Assembly (NCBI GenBank): GCA_025964695.1
Contig: JAOPYK010000218.1
Span: 1-34,581, forward strand
Source of the DNA: Streptosporangiaceae bacterium
Lineage (GTDB): Bacteria > Actinomycetota > Actinomycetes > Streptosporangiales > Streptosporangiaceae
Reading direction: 5' to 3'
Length of the DNA: 34,581 nt
Position numbers and translations under genes: made by a program. The notes under the pieces were generated by a model, which was given only the letters and a program-made list of their open reading frames with translations, was not told the DNA's origin and did no database searches. The first letter of the stretch is position 1. The number at the start of each line of letters is the position of its first letter. Positions 8,313-15,747 of the stretch are shown here, in pieces.

Positions 8313-9913
8313 AGCGGTCTCCCCGGTAGTGGGTGGACGGGATCCCAGGACTCCGGGTGCGGCGCCTCCAGGGGCACGTCGGGCGCCGTCCAGAGTTCGT
8401 CGAGCCCGCCGGTGAGGATCCGGTAGGTGAAGCGCTCGTCGGTCTCCCGGCCGGCCAGCCGGTGCAGGCCGCGTGACTCGTCCCGGGCGAGCGCCGCGGT
8501 GTACATCCAGCGGGCGTGCGCGGTCATCGCCGCCGCCTCCCTGGCCCGCAGCCGCTCCCGGCCGGTGCCCGTGACGCCTTCCCGAGCCTGGCGCCAGACC
8601 TCGTCCAGCGACCGCAGCGACCGCCGCAGCCCCTCAGGGGTACGGAAGTAGTTGCGGTCGAGAGGCAGGACCTCCTCCTGCACGGCCCGTACGATCTCGG
8701 CCGCGGGCGTGCGGCCGGGGAACAGGCCGGCACCGCCCGCCGGGGTGGCATCGAGCCGGCTCCGGCCCCGCGCGAAGTCCGCGGCACCCTCGCCCGCCCA
8801 GGTCCCTGAGGAGATCGCCCAGGCGGCGTTGTAGGCGCCACCGCCGCTGATCGACCCCGACACGAGCTCCCGGGTGGCGACGTCACCGGCCGCGTAGAGA
8901 CCGGGCACGGAAGTGGCACAGGCGCCGTCGATGACGCGCAGGCCACCGGTCCCCCGCACGGTCCCCTCCAGTACGAGCCGAACCGGATAGCGCTGCCGGA
9001 ACGGGTCGATCCCGGCCTTGTCCAGCGGGAGGAAGTAGTTCGGCTGCGCCGTGCGCATCGCCGCGTGCAACTCCTCCGGCGCCCGGTCCAGCCGGGCGTA
9101 GACGGCCTGGCCCTCGGCGAGGAGGGCGGCGATCCGGTCCCGCCCGGCCAGCGGGTGCGGCATGTCTATCTCGGTACCGTCCTCCAGGGTGTAGCCGGCG
9201 AACTGCATCATGAGGCCCTTGGTGTGGTTGCCGTAGGCGGGTGAGAGCGCGTAGGCCGCGGAGAACTCCATGCCCGACAGCTCGGCGCCCAGCTCGGCCG
9301 CCATCAGGTGACCGTCGCCGGTGTCCACGTTGAGCCCGAACGCCCCGGAAAGGAAGGCACAGCCGCCGGTGGCGAGGATCACGGCCCCGGCTCGGACCGT
9401 CCAGGGCGCCGAGCCCTCCTGGCGGGCGATCCCGGCCGCCCCCGCCGCCACACCCCAGGAGTCCTGCAGCAACTCCAGCGCCGGATGATGGTCCAGGATG
9501 GTGACGCCGAGCCGGTGCACCCGGCGCCGCATCCGGCGCATGTACTCCGGGCCCTGCAGGCTGCCGCGCCGCTGCGTACCGTCCTCAGCGAGTGGGAACG
9601 GGTAGCCCCAGGCGGCGAGGTCGCCGACGCGGCGGTAGGTCTCCTCTACGACCCGGGCCATCCACCACCGGTCGCCCAGCCGGCCGCCCGCGGTGAAGCG
9701 TGCGGCGACGGAGGCCCTGCGGGCCGCCGGGTCCGGCGGCACGTACCAGAGGTTGTTGCCACCCGAGGCGGCCGACCCGCTGGTCCCGCAGTAGCCCTTG
9801 TCGGCGAGGACCACCCGGGCTCCGGCGGTGGCCGCGGCCACCGCCGCCCAGGTCCCGGCGGGGCCGCCGCCGAGGACCAGGACGTCGGTGTCCAGTTCGA
9901 TGCCCTCGGTCAC
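8309..9913 (-). CDS. FAD-dependent oxidoreductase, fumarate reductase/AprA-like flavoprotein (copy B)
   Basis: This 534-residue flavoprotein starts with a Rossmann motif VLVLGGGPAGTWAA (about residues 12-25), followed by DKGYCGTSGSAASGG, the mid-domain LQGPEYMRRM, AVILATGGCAFLSG and, near residue 320, EGTVRGTGGLR with CATSVPGLYAAGD, the second FAD-binding stretch. The C-terminal helical domain has RARE(A)AAMTAHARWMY. The layout is that of the succinate dehydrogenase/fumarate reductase and AprA family, where a flavoprotein works with an iron-sulfur subunit. It overlaps the lipoprotein gene upstream (ATGA at 9910-9913) and the ferredoxin downstream, so all three are co-translated. A paralogue lies at 11349. 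The substrate is unknown; given the cysteine leader and ABC importer, a sulfur compound is the best guess. Confidence 0.85.
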   Translation of the reverse strand: MTEGIELDTDVLVLGGGPAGTWAAVAAATAGARVVLADKGYCGTSGSAASGGNNLWYVPPDPAARRASVAARFTAGGRLGDRWWMARVVEETYRRVGDLAAWGYPFPLAEDGTQRRGSLQGPEYMRRMRRRVHRLGVTILDHHPALELLQDSWGVAAGAAGIARQEGSAPWTVRAGAVILATGGCAFLSGAFGLNVDTGDGHLMAAELGAELSGMEFSAAYALSPAYGNHTKGLMMQFAGYTLEDGTEIDMPHPLAGRDRIAALLAEGQAVYARLDRAPEELHAAMRTAQPNYFLPLDKAGIDPFRQRYPVRLVLEGTVRGTGGLRVIDGACATSVPGLYAAGDVATRELVSGSISGGGAYNAAWAISSGTWAGEGAADFARGRSRLDATPAGGAGLFPGRTPAAEIVRAVQEEVLPLDRNYFRTPEGLRRSLRSLDEVWRQAREGVTGTGRERLRAREAAAMTAHARWMYTAALARDESRGLHRLAGRETDERFTYRILTGGLDELWTAPDVPLEAPHPESWDPVHPLPGRPL

Positions 9914-10890
9914 GTCTTCGCCCCCGGCGCGACCCAGGAGTCGATCGTGAAGTCGGTGGCGATCAGCTTCTGCTGGAGCAGGAACGTCTTTGTGCCGTCC
10001 AGCAGCTTGAGCCCCGTATCGGTGAACGGCTGGTCCGGGACCTGGCTCTGCAGCGTGGTGGCCTTGGTGATCGCCGGCGGGTAGCCGCCGATCTTGGCGA
10101 GATAGCCGGTGTAGTCGTCCCAGTGCGCCTTGGCCTCCTGGCCGCCCTTGTTCTGCGCGGCCTGCCAGGCCTTGACGATGCCGGGGTGCTTGTCCAGGAA
10201 GCCCTGGGTGACGACGGTGGCGGAGGTGCCGAGCAGGTTCGGATGGTCCTTGGACGCCACGTCGATGACCGGCAGTCCCTTGCCCCGCTCGATCTCCACG
10301 TTGGCCGAGACGAGCCCGCCCGCGTCGATGTCGCCCTTCTCCAGCGCGGCCACGATCGCCGGAGTGTACATATTGATGATCTCCTTGGGCCGCACGCCCG
10401 CCTGGTCGAGCGCGCCGAGCAGGTAGCGGTGGATGTACGAGCCGACCTGGACGGCGATCCGCTTGCCCTGGAGGTCTTTGAGGGAGGCCGGCCCGCCCTT
10501 CTTGGTGACGATGCCGGCGTCCTGGCCGACGGCCGCCTGTGAGATCAGCCGGGTGGGCAGGTTCTTGCCACGGGCGACCAACGCGGGAGTGTCACCGTAG
10601 ATGCCGAGGTCGAGGGAGCCACCGGCGAGGGCGTTGTTGAGATCCGGACCGTTCGGGAAGCTCGCCACCTGGATCTTGGTGACCCGGAGGCTCTTGAGCT
10701 CGGGAAGGAGCTCGTTCTTGCTGTCGAGATAGCCGACCGCGCCGGTCAGCTTGCCGGCCTGGCCCGTATTGATCACGCCGACCCGCAACGTGATGGAGCC
10801 GTCCTTCGTGCCGGAGCCCGACGATCCGCACGCCGCGAGCGCGAGCAGCAGCAGCGCGGCGAGGATCGGCCGGAGGAACCTGGATGTCAC
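9910..10890 (-). CDS. ABC transporter substrate-binding lipoprotein (SsuA/NMT1-like)
   Basis: The 326-residue protein has a lipoprotein signal peptide: hydrophobic stretch ILAALLLLALAA and lipobox ending at Cys21. The mature part is a type II periplasmic-binding fold of the SsuA/TauA/NMT1 group: LRVGVINTGQAGK, FPNGPDLNNALAGGSLDLGIYGDTPAL, LKDLQGKRIAVQVGS and the final FTIDSWVAPG. Such proteins capture sulfonates, taurine or related organic molecules outside the membrane and pass them to the permease. Start GTG 10890 follows GAAGGGC. It sits between the two flavoprotein/ferredoxin pairs rather than beside the permease, 81 bases after the first ferredoxin gene, and overlaps the next flavoprotein by four bases. 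The ligand is not predictable by eye. Confidence 0.86.
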   Translation of the reverse strand: MTSRFLRPILAALLLLALAACGSSGSGTKDGSITLRVGVINTGQAGKLTGAVGYLDSKNELLPELKSLRVTKIQVASFPNGPDLNNALAGGSLDLGIYGDTPALVARGKNLPTRLISQAAVGQDAGIVTKKGGPASLKDLQGKRIAVQVGSYIHRYLLGALDQAGVRPKEIINMYTPAIVAALEKGDIDAGGLVSANVEIERGKGLPVIDVASKDHPNLLGTSATVVTQGFLDKHPGIVKAWQAAQNKGGQEAKAHWDDYTGYLAKIGGYPPAITKATTLQSQVPDQPFTDTGLKLLDGTKTFLLQQKLIATDFTIDSWVAPGAKT

Positions 10891-10971
10891 GGTCGTGCCC
10901 TTCGATGGTGCTTTTCAGCAGGTTGAAACCAATGATCGGACTGGGTGGGACTGGGTCGGGACTGCGGCGGA

Positions 10972-11352
10972 CTAGGAGGTGATGGAGTCGCCGGAGGCGG
11001 GCCGCGGGCGGGGTACTCCGGGTCGGGGCAGTGCCGGGCCGATCGCGCGGAGCGCCCCAGGGGTGCGGCCCCGGCCCCAGCCGATCTGCTCGCGGTAGCT
11101 GCCGATGGTGCCCTCGCCGATGAGCCGCTCCTCGTCGAGCAGCTCGGAGTGAGCGGGCAAAGGGTGCGACTGCGGCGCCACGAACAGTGCGTCGACCGGG
11201 CAGTAGGCCTCGCACATGAAGCAGGTCTGGCAGTCACTGTGCCTGGCCAGAACCGGGATGCCGTCGGGCCCGCGGTCGAACACGTTGGTCGGGCAGACCT
11301 CGATGCACTTGTCGCAGGAGATGCAGCGCTCGCGTGAGACGACCTCGATCAC
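10972..11352 (-). CDS. 8-Cys ferredoxin, partner of the flavoprotein at 11349-12935
   Basis: This is the sister of the ferredoxin at 7920, with 126 residues and the same cysteine positions: Cys10, 13, 16, 20 and Cys41, 44, 47, 51 in two CxxCxxCxxxCP motifs, predicting two [4Fe-4S] clusters. The stretches IEVVS.ERC, SDCQTCFMCE and the tail IGWGRGRTPGA are shared with the sister. The GTG start at 11352 overlaps the flavoprotein stop as GTGA, the same coupling seen in the other pair. A longer in-frame extension to 11514 exists but lies inside the flavoprotein gene and has no family-like sequence. Probable electron carrier for the adjacent flavoprotein. Confidence 0.85.
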   Translation of the reverse strand: MIEVVSRERCISCDKCIEVCPTNVFDRGPDGIPVLARHSDCQTCFMCEAYCPVDALFVAPQSHPLPAHSELLDEERLIGEGTIGSYREQIGWGRGRTPGALRAIGPALPRPGVPRPRPASGDSITS

Positions 11353-12935
11353 GACGCCACCGCCACGGTGGCCGTAGTCTCCGGAGCGATCCAGACCTTG
11401 TCCAGGCCGCCGGCCAGCAGCCGGTGGTGCTGGGCCGGGTCCTGCTCGGGAAAGTCCGACCGCTTGTGCATGCCCCGGGTCTCGGTGCGGGCGAGCGCCG
11501 CGTTGTACATCCACCGGGCATGCGCGGCCATCGCCGCCGCCGATCGGGCCCGTACGACGTCGCCGCCCTCGGCCCGCAGGCCACGCCGCAGCTCCGCCCA
11601 GGTGGCGTCCAGGACGCCGAGCGCGGGCGCGAGCCGGTCCCCGTGCCTCAGCAGGTTCTTGTCGTACGGCAGCACCTCCCCCTGCACCGCGGCGATGACC
11701 TCGTCGGCCGTGACGCCGCCCGGGGTCCCGGTGGGCCGCAGCCCCGCCCCGCCCGCGCCCGCGACCGTACGGCCGGCGGCGCGGGACCCGAGCCCGCGCG
11801 CGTGCCTGGCGGCGGCCCGGCCCGCCCAGGTGCCGGACGACATGGCCCAGGCGGAGTTGTGGCTGCCGCCGCCGGTGAAGCCGCCGCAGATCAGCTCCCG
11901 GGTGGCCGCGTCTCCGGCGGCATACAGACCCGGCACCGAGGTGGCGCAGTCGTCGCCGGTGATCCGGATTCCGCCGGTGCCCCGGACGGTGCCCTCGGCG
12001 AGCATCGTCACCGAGAACAGGTCGGTGAAGGGGTTGATGCCCTGCCGGTCGAAGGGGAGGAAGAAGTTGGGCTGCGCCAGCCGCATCGCCAGCTGTTCCT
12101 CGGGGGTCGCCTGGTCGAGCCGGGCCAGCACCTTCTCGGTCAGCAGAGTGCGCGCTATGACGGAGCGTCCGCGCTGGCTGCCGGCGCCCTCCAGCACGCT
12201 ACCGTCCGCGTGATGGAAGGTCGCGAAGGAGTAGAAGGCGGTCTTGGTGACGGAGGTGAACTCCGGCGCGATGGCGTACGCGTTGGAGAACTCCATGCCG
12301 GACATCTCCGCCCCCGCCTCGGCCGCGAACAGCGCGCCGTCCCCGGTGTTGACATCGCATCCGAGCGCCTTGCTGAGGAACGCGCAGCCGCCCGTGGCGA
12401 GGACCACCGCCGCTGCCCGGACGCGGTAGGCCTGGTCGTGCTGGCGGCGGTGGCCGGTGAGCCCGGCGACGGCGCCCTCCCCGTCGACCAGCAGCTCACC
12501 GACCGGGCTGTGGTCCAGGACCCGCACACCCGCGCGCTTGACCCGCACCCGCATGCGGCGCATGTACTCCGGGCCCTGCAGGCCCCGGCGGATCTGGCCG
12601 CCGTCCGCGCCGACGGGGAAGGGGTACCTGCTGATCTCGGCGAGCTCGTTCATGTTCTCGTACGTCTGGTCGAGCACCCGATCCATCCACCGGCGGTCGG
12701 CGAGATGGCCGCCGAGCGCCTCACGACTGGCCTTGGCGGCCTCGCGAGCCTGCGGATCCGGCTGGACGTACCAGACCCCGGTGCCGCCCGAGGCGGTGGC
12801 ACCGCTGGTGCCGAGGTAGCCCTTGTCGACGACGATGACATCGGCTCCCGCTTCGGCGGCCTTGACCGCCGCCCAGGAGGCCGCCGGACCGCCACCGGCG
12901 ATCACGACGTCAGCGGTGAGATCGAGTTCGCTCAT
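11349..12935 (-). CDS. FAD-dependent oxidoreductase, fumarate reductase/AprA-like flavoprotein (copy A)
   Basis: The protein has 528 residues and shares its whole plan with the flavoprotein at 8309: VVIAGGGPAASWAAVKAA at the N-terminus, DKGYLGTSGATASGG, LQGPEYMRRMR, VVLATGGCAFLSKALG, GMEFSNAYA, EGTVRGTGGIR, CATSVPGLYAAGDAATREL, SSGTWAG and RARSAAAMAAHARWMY. The two are clearly paralogues by the number and order of shared blocks, yet differ enough in between to suggest an old duplication and possibly separate steps. ATG 12935 overlaps the stop of the ABC ATPase gene by four bases. Known relatives are succinate/fumarate, APS reductase and related flavoproteins; none fixes the substrate here. 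Confidence 0.85.
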   Translation of the reverse strand: MSELDLTADVVIAGGGPAASWAAVKAAEAGADVIVVDKGYLGTSGATASGGTGVWYVQPDPQAREAAKASREALGGHLADRRWMDRVLDQTYENMNELAEISRYPFPVGADGGQIRRGLQGPEYMRRMRVRVKRAGVRVLDHSPVGELLVDGEGAVAGLTGHRRQHDQAYRVRAAAVVLATGGCAFLSKALGCDVNTGDGALFAAEAGAEMSGMEFSNAYAIAPEFTSVTKTAFYSFATFHHADGSVLEGAGSQRGRSVIARTLLTEKVLARLDQATPEEQLAMRLAQPNFFLPFDRQGINPFTDLFSVTMLAEGTVRGTGGIRITGDDCATSVPGLYAAGDAATRELICGGFTGGGSHNSAWAMSSGTWAGRAAARHARGLGSRAAGRTVAGAGGAGLRPTGTPGGVTADEVIAAVQGEVLPYDKNLLRHGDRLAPALGVLDATWAELRRGLRAEGGDVVRARSAAAMAAHARWMYNAALARTETRGMHKRSDFPEQDPAQHHRLLAGGLDKVWIAPETTATVAVAS

Positions 12936-13702
12936 GGCTTCTCCTTGAGTTCGACGTCTTCGAGGTCGAGATCTTTGAGTTCGACCTCTTTGAGTTCAAC
13001 ATCCACGCCGAGGCCCTTGAGCAGGGTGCGGCGGAGGGCGATGAAATCCGGGTGGTCGAGGGACCGCGGCCGGGGCAGGTCAACGGTGAGTTCCTGCGCT
13101 ATCCGGCCGCCGGCGAGCAGCAGTGCCCGGTCGGCGAGCAGCAGCGCCTCCTCCACGTCATGCGTGACGAGCAGGACGGCGGGCCTGCGCTCGGCCCACA
13201 GCTCGGCCACCAGCGCCTGCGCCTTGAGCCGGGTGAGGGCGTCGAGTGCGCCGAACGGCTCGTCGAGCAGCAGCAGCCGGGGTGTACGGACCAGCGCCCG
13301 GGCGAGCGCGACCCGCTGGGATTCGCCGCCGGACAGGGTGAGCGGCCAGGCGTCGGCGTGCGAGGCCAGCCCGACCTCGTCCAGCGCGGCTACGGCACGT
13401 TCCCGCAGACCCTGTCCTTTGACGCCGAGGACGACGTTCTTCCAGACCCGCGTCCACGGCAGCAGGCGGTGCTCCTGGTAGACCACCGCTCGCTGGGCGG
13501 GCACCTGGAAGTCCCCGATGGCATCGGGGTCCAGGCCGCCGAGAGCCCGCAGCAGGGTGCTCTTGCCGGAGCCGCTGGCGCCCAGCAGCGCGACGAACTC
13601 GCCGGGAGCGATGTCGAGGTCGACGGCGTCGAGGACGGTGCGGTGACCGAACCCGCGGGTCAGCCCCCGGACCCGTACGCCCTCTTCCAGTGCCGTGCTC
13701 AT
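12932..13702 (-). CDS. ABC transporter ATP-binding protein (SsuB/TauB-like)
   Basis: This 256-residue ATPase powers import with the permease at 13699. Motifs in order: Walker A GASGSGKST (residues 41-49), Q-loop YQEHRLLPW near 76 (the RLLPW form is typical of sulfonate/taurine/nitrate-type importers), signature LSGGESQRVALARAL at 123, Walker B LLLLDEP at 143, and the H-loop in LLVTHD. The C-terminal tail is unusual: four tandem pentapeptides of the type DVELK, encoded by four 15-bp repeats (12944-13003). ATG 13702 overlaps the permease stop by four bases. Confidence 0.9.
   Translation of the reverse strand: MSTALEEGVRVRGLTRGFGHRTVLDAVDLDIAPGEFVALLGASGSGKSTLLRALGGLDPDAIGDFQVPAQRAVVYQEHRLLPWTRVWKNVVLGVKGQGLRERAVAALDEVGLASHADAWPLTLSGGESQRVALARALVRTPRLLLLDEPFGALDALTRLKAQALVAELWAERRPAVLLVTHDVEEALLLADRALLLAGGRIAQELTVDLPRPRSLDHPDFIALRRTLLKGLGVDVELKEVELKDLDLEDVELKEKP
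12944..13003. repeat. Four tandem 15-bp units in the ATPase gene tail
   Basis: Units begin at 12944, 12959, 12974 and 12989; two of them read TTTGAGTTCGACCTC and TTTGAGTTCAACATC. On the minus strand they encode DVELK, EVELK, DLDLE and DVELK. The unit length keeps the frame, so copy number can vary without breaking the protein. Confidence 0.85.
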
Positions 13703-14562
13703 CGCGCCACCAGTCCCCTCCGCCAGGACAGGGCCCGGTGTTCGACCGCCCGGACCAGCAGGTCGGTGCCGAGTCCGAGCAGCGCGTAGACCACCAGCAC
13801 CACGAAGACCGTGTCGGTCCGCATGAACTGGGTGGCCTGGTTGATGAGATAGCCAATGCCGGAGCTGGTCGCCGACTGCTCGGCGACGACCAGGCTGAGC
13901 CAGGCGATGCCGAGGGACTGACGCAGGCCCACCAGGATCTGCGGCAGCGCACCGGGCAGGACGACCTTGCGGATCAGCTGCAGCCGGCCGAGGCCACAGG
14001 ACTTGGCGGACTCCACGAGCCGCTCGTCCACCCCCCTGATGCCGTGGAAGACGTTGATGTAGAGGGGAAAGATCACGCCGATCGCGATCAGGGAGACCTT
14101 CGAGGTCTCGCCGATGCCGAACCAGATGATGAACAGCGGCACCAGCGCCAGGTGCGGCAGCATCCGCACGGCCTGCACCGGGGCGTCGATGATGTCCTCA
14201 CCGAGGCGGGCCAGTCCCGCGAAGAGCCCGAAGACGAGGCCGATGCTGAGGCCGATCGCCAGCCCCTTGAGCACCCGGACGAGGGAGACCGCGAGATTGC
14301 CGAGCAGTTCCCCCGATCCGAGCAGGCGGACGGCCTCGGTCAGGACCTGCGCCGGGGTCGGTGTGGTCGAGCCGAGCAGTCCCCTGCTCGCCCCGAGCTG
14401 CCAGCAGACCAGCACGGCGAGCAGGCCGCTTACCCTGCGGAGCCTGCGCAGCGCCCCGGCCGCCTTCCGAGCGTGCTTCGGAACCGAGGACCGCACGGGC
14501 GATGGCGACGGGGCCGCCGGTCGGGACGAACCGGCGGTTGGATCGAGGACGTCGATGGACAT
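13699..14562 (-). CDS. ABC transporter permease (SsuC/TauC-like)
   Basis: The protein has 287 residues with about six membrane helices after a proline/serine-rich cytoplasmic N-terminus of about 45 residues. The coupling loop that docks on the ATPase is visible: a segment ESAKSCGLGRLQLIRKVVLP followed by GALPQILVGLRQSLGIAW, the typical EAA motif of importer permeases of the sulfonate/taurine/nitrate group. ATG 14562 follows GGAGGTG nine bases upstream; the first gene of the operon behind the leader region. It forms the membrane channel for the substrate brought by the lipoprotein at 9910. Confidence 0.9.
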   Translation of the reverse strand: MSIDVLDPTAGSSRPAAPSPSPVRSSVPKHARKAAGALRRLRRVSGLLAVLVCWQLGASRGLLGSTTPTPAQVLTEAVRLLGSGELLGNLAVSLVRVLKGLAIGLSIGLVFGLFAGLARLGEDIIDAPVQAVRMLPHLALVPLFIIWFGIGETSKVSLIAIGVIFPLYINVFHGIRGVDERLVESAKSCGLGRLQLIRKVVLPGALPQILVGLRQSLGIAWLSLVVAEQSATSSGIGYLINQATQFMRTDTVFVVLVVYALLGLGTDLLVRAVEHRALSWRRGLVAR

Positions 14563-14706
14563 GGTCAACACACCTCCGGCGCGAGAGAGCACGCCGAACG
14601 AGACCCTTGGGGTCGGGGGCAGGGGAGATCGCGGGCCGGGAAAGGAACCCGATCAGGTGAGGGGGAATTCGCGGGCGACGGTGCCCGTCAGCTCATCTCG
14701 AGGGGC
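14563..14706 (-). promoter_or_regulatory. C-rich untranslated leader before the permease gene
   Basis: Read on the minus strand this stretch is pyrimidine-rich and poor in G in places, for example TTCCCCCTCACC, GGTTCCTTTCCC and ATCTCCCCTGCCCCCGACCCC. It follows the leader ORF and its hairpin and could serve as a Rho-loading region if translation of the leader stops. This is inference; no consensus site can be shown. Confidence 0.3.
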
Positions 14707-14732
14707 GCGTCCCGGGAGAACACCCGGGACGC
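14707..14732 (-). terminator. Perfect 10-bp hairpin after the cysteine leader ORF (candidate attenuator)
   Basis: The stem GCGTCCCGGG pairs perfectly with CCCGGGACGC around a 6-base loop. It begins 9 bases after the leader ORF stop codon (14742). No run of T follows on the minus strand, so it is not a classical intrinsic terminator; it may instead pause polymerase, block a ribosome site or work with Rho. Confidence 0.6.
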
Positions 14733-14741
14733 GGGAGCGTG

Positions 14742-14813
14742 TCAACAGCTTGCGCTGCACACGCGAAGGAGATCGATGTGGCGTCGTGCCACCAGGTCAA
14801 CCGCCGCGCTCAT
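14742..14813 (-). CDS. Cysteine-rich leader peptide (23 residues), upstream of the sulfur-type operon
   Basis: A 24-codon ORF starts at ATG 14813 and ends TGA at 14742. It encodes a peptide with VARRHIDLLRV in the middle and CSASC at the end, so two of the last five codons are Cys. Actinomycetes carry many such short ORFs with an ARRHIDLxRV core and a Cys-containing end upstream of sulfur and cysteine genes, usually annotated only as putative leader peptide; cysteine-responsive attenuation by such ORFs has been shown in mycobacteria. No strong ribosome site precedes the ATG, so it may be translated from a leaderless or near-leaderless transcript. A perfect hairpin follows. I infer that cysteine shortage, which slows the ribosome at the Cys codons, raises expression of the ABC/flavoprotein genes. 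Confidence 0.75.
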   Translation of the reverse strand: MSAAVDLVARRHIDLLRVCSASC

Positions 14814-14935
14814 GGGGCCAGCATGCAGTACGACCTGCCCCGTGTACACCCCACCTCACCTGGGCCGAAGGGACTGAGACCCGTCTACTGAGACACAAAT
14901 TCCGATAAAACCTACTTATTTAGCAGGGATTATGC
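14814..14935 (-). promoter_or_regulatory. Probable promoter region of the leader/ABC operon
   Basis: An A/T island at 14896-14935 (CTAAATAAGTAGG on the minus strand) stands out in high-GC DNA and lies upstream of the leader ORF, so the promoter is probably here. A direct repeat ACTGAGAC at 14874-14881 and 14888-14895 (14 bases apart) may be a regulator site. No reliable -35/-10 pair can be named. Confidence 0.4.
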
Positions 14936-15268
14936 GCTGTCCGGCACCTCGCCAGGTCAGCGCGGCCAGGGTCTACGAAGTGACGCAGATCTCACCATGG
15001 CGCCACCCTCAAGCCCTCGCCCCAATCAGCTGCGCCGGCCGCGGAGGCCGACCCGCTCCGGCCAGGCCGACGGATCGGAACTGATGGCCGCGCACCACAA
15101 TGCCGCGCACCACAATCAGGAGCGGGGCGTCCCGTCGCACGCGGACGCCCACCTGTTCGAGATGCTGCTGCTCGAAGGCGCCCAGGAAGAGGGTTCCAAA
15201 GCCGTTCACAGGGAAGCGCCTACTGAGAACTGGACTGCACGAAATCCCTGTTCAAGGAGATGATGACG
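14936..15268. other. Intergenic stretch between divergent transcription units
   Basis: No convincing gene is seen here. A plus-strand open frame at 14997-15263 has no ribosome site and low-complexity content (AHHNAAHHN). The stretch holds a 15-bp tandem duplication at 15087-15116 and the ribosome site of the gene at 15269. Confidence 0.5.
15087..15116. repeat. 15-bp tandem duplication
   Basis: GCCGCGCACCACAAT occurs twice without a gap (15087-15101 and 15102-15116). It lies in non-coding DNA and has no evident function. Confidence 0.85.
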
Positions 15269-15598
15269 ATGCCGCAGAAGGCCTGGAGCAAGAAGCGCGA
15301 ACGTCAGTACGAGCACATCAAGGACTCGCAGGAGAGCAGAGGGGTGGGGGAGGACAGGGCGGAGGAGATCGCCGCCCGCACGGTCAACAAGAACCGCGCG
15401 CAGGCCGGCGAGTCCAAGACCGCCTCCAAGACCTCGACCGACGACATGTCCCCGCAGCGCCGCGGAGGGCAGCGTTCGGGCCGCCCGGGTCCCCGCGGCC
15501 GTACCAAGGACCAGCTTTACGCCGAGGCGAGGAAGAAGGGGATCAAGGGCCGTTCCTCGATGACCCGGCAACAGCTGCTCGACGCGCTCAACGGCTGA
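15269..15598 (+). CDS. Small basic 'plasmid stabilization'-type protein with Rho-N/SAP-like C-terminus
   Basis: The protein has 109 residues and is highly charged. The N-terminal half PQKAWSKKRERQYEHIKDSQ and AARTVNKNRAQAGES is a block found, nearly unchanged, in many actinomycete proteins annotated as plasmid stabilization protein. The C-terminal 30 residues, QLYAEARKKGIKGRSSMTRQ followed by LLDALNG, look like the small helical Rho-N or SAP-like nucleic-acid-binding motif. ATG 15269 has the best spacing (9 bases) from AAGGAG; ATGs at 15260 and 15263 are too close to it. The role is unproven; chromosomal copies are usually not linked to plasmids. DNA or RNA binding is inferred from composition. 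Confidence 0.82.
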   Translation: MPQKAWSKKRERQYEHIKDSQESRGVGEDRAEEIAARTVNKNRAQAGESKTASKTSTDDMSPQRRGGQRSGRPGPRGRTKDQLYAEARKKGIKGRSSMTRQQLLDALNG

Positions 15599-15747
15599 GC
15601 AGGCGCAGGCAAGAGCGCGATCCGCGACCGCATCCGATCCGCGACGTCCGACCGCGTCATCCGGGGCGCCTCCGGGCGGACTGCGGCATGAACGAACGGT
15701 GCCGCCTGAAGAGCACCCGCCAGTCGACATCGATGTGAAGGTGGCCC

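Noticed and set aside
11353-11514. N-terminal extension of ferredoxin A
   Set aside because: It overlaps the flavoprotein gene and lacks family similarity; GTG 11352 matches the sister ferredoxin start.
14707-14732. Classical intrinsic terminator
   Set aside because: The hairpin is strong but no T-run follows on the minus strand, so I call it only a candidate attenuator.
14997-15263. Plus-strand open frame of 88 codons before the small basic protein
   Set aside because: No ribosome site, low-complexity sequence, and a tandem repeat inside it.
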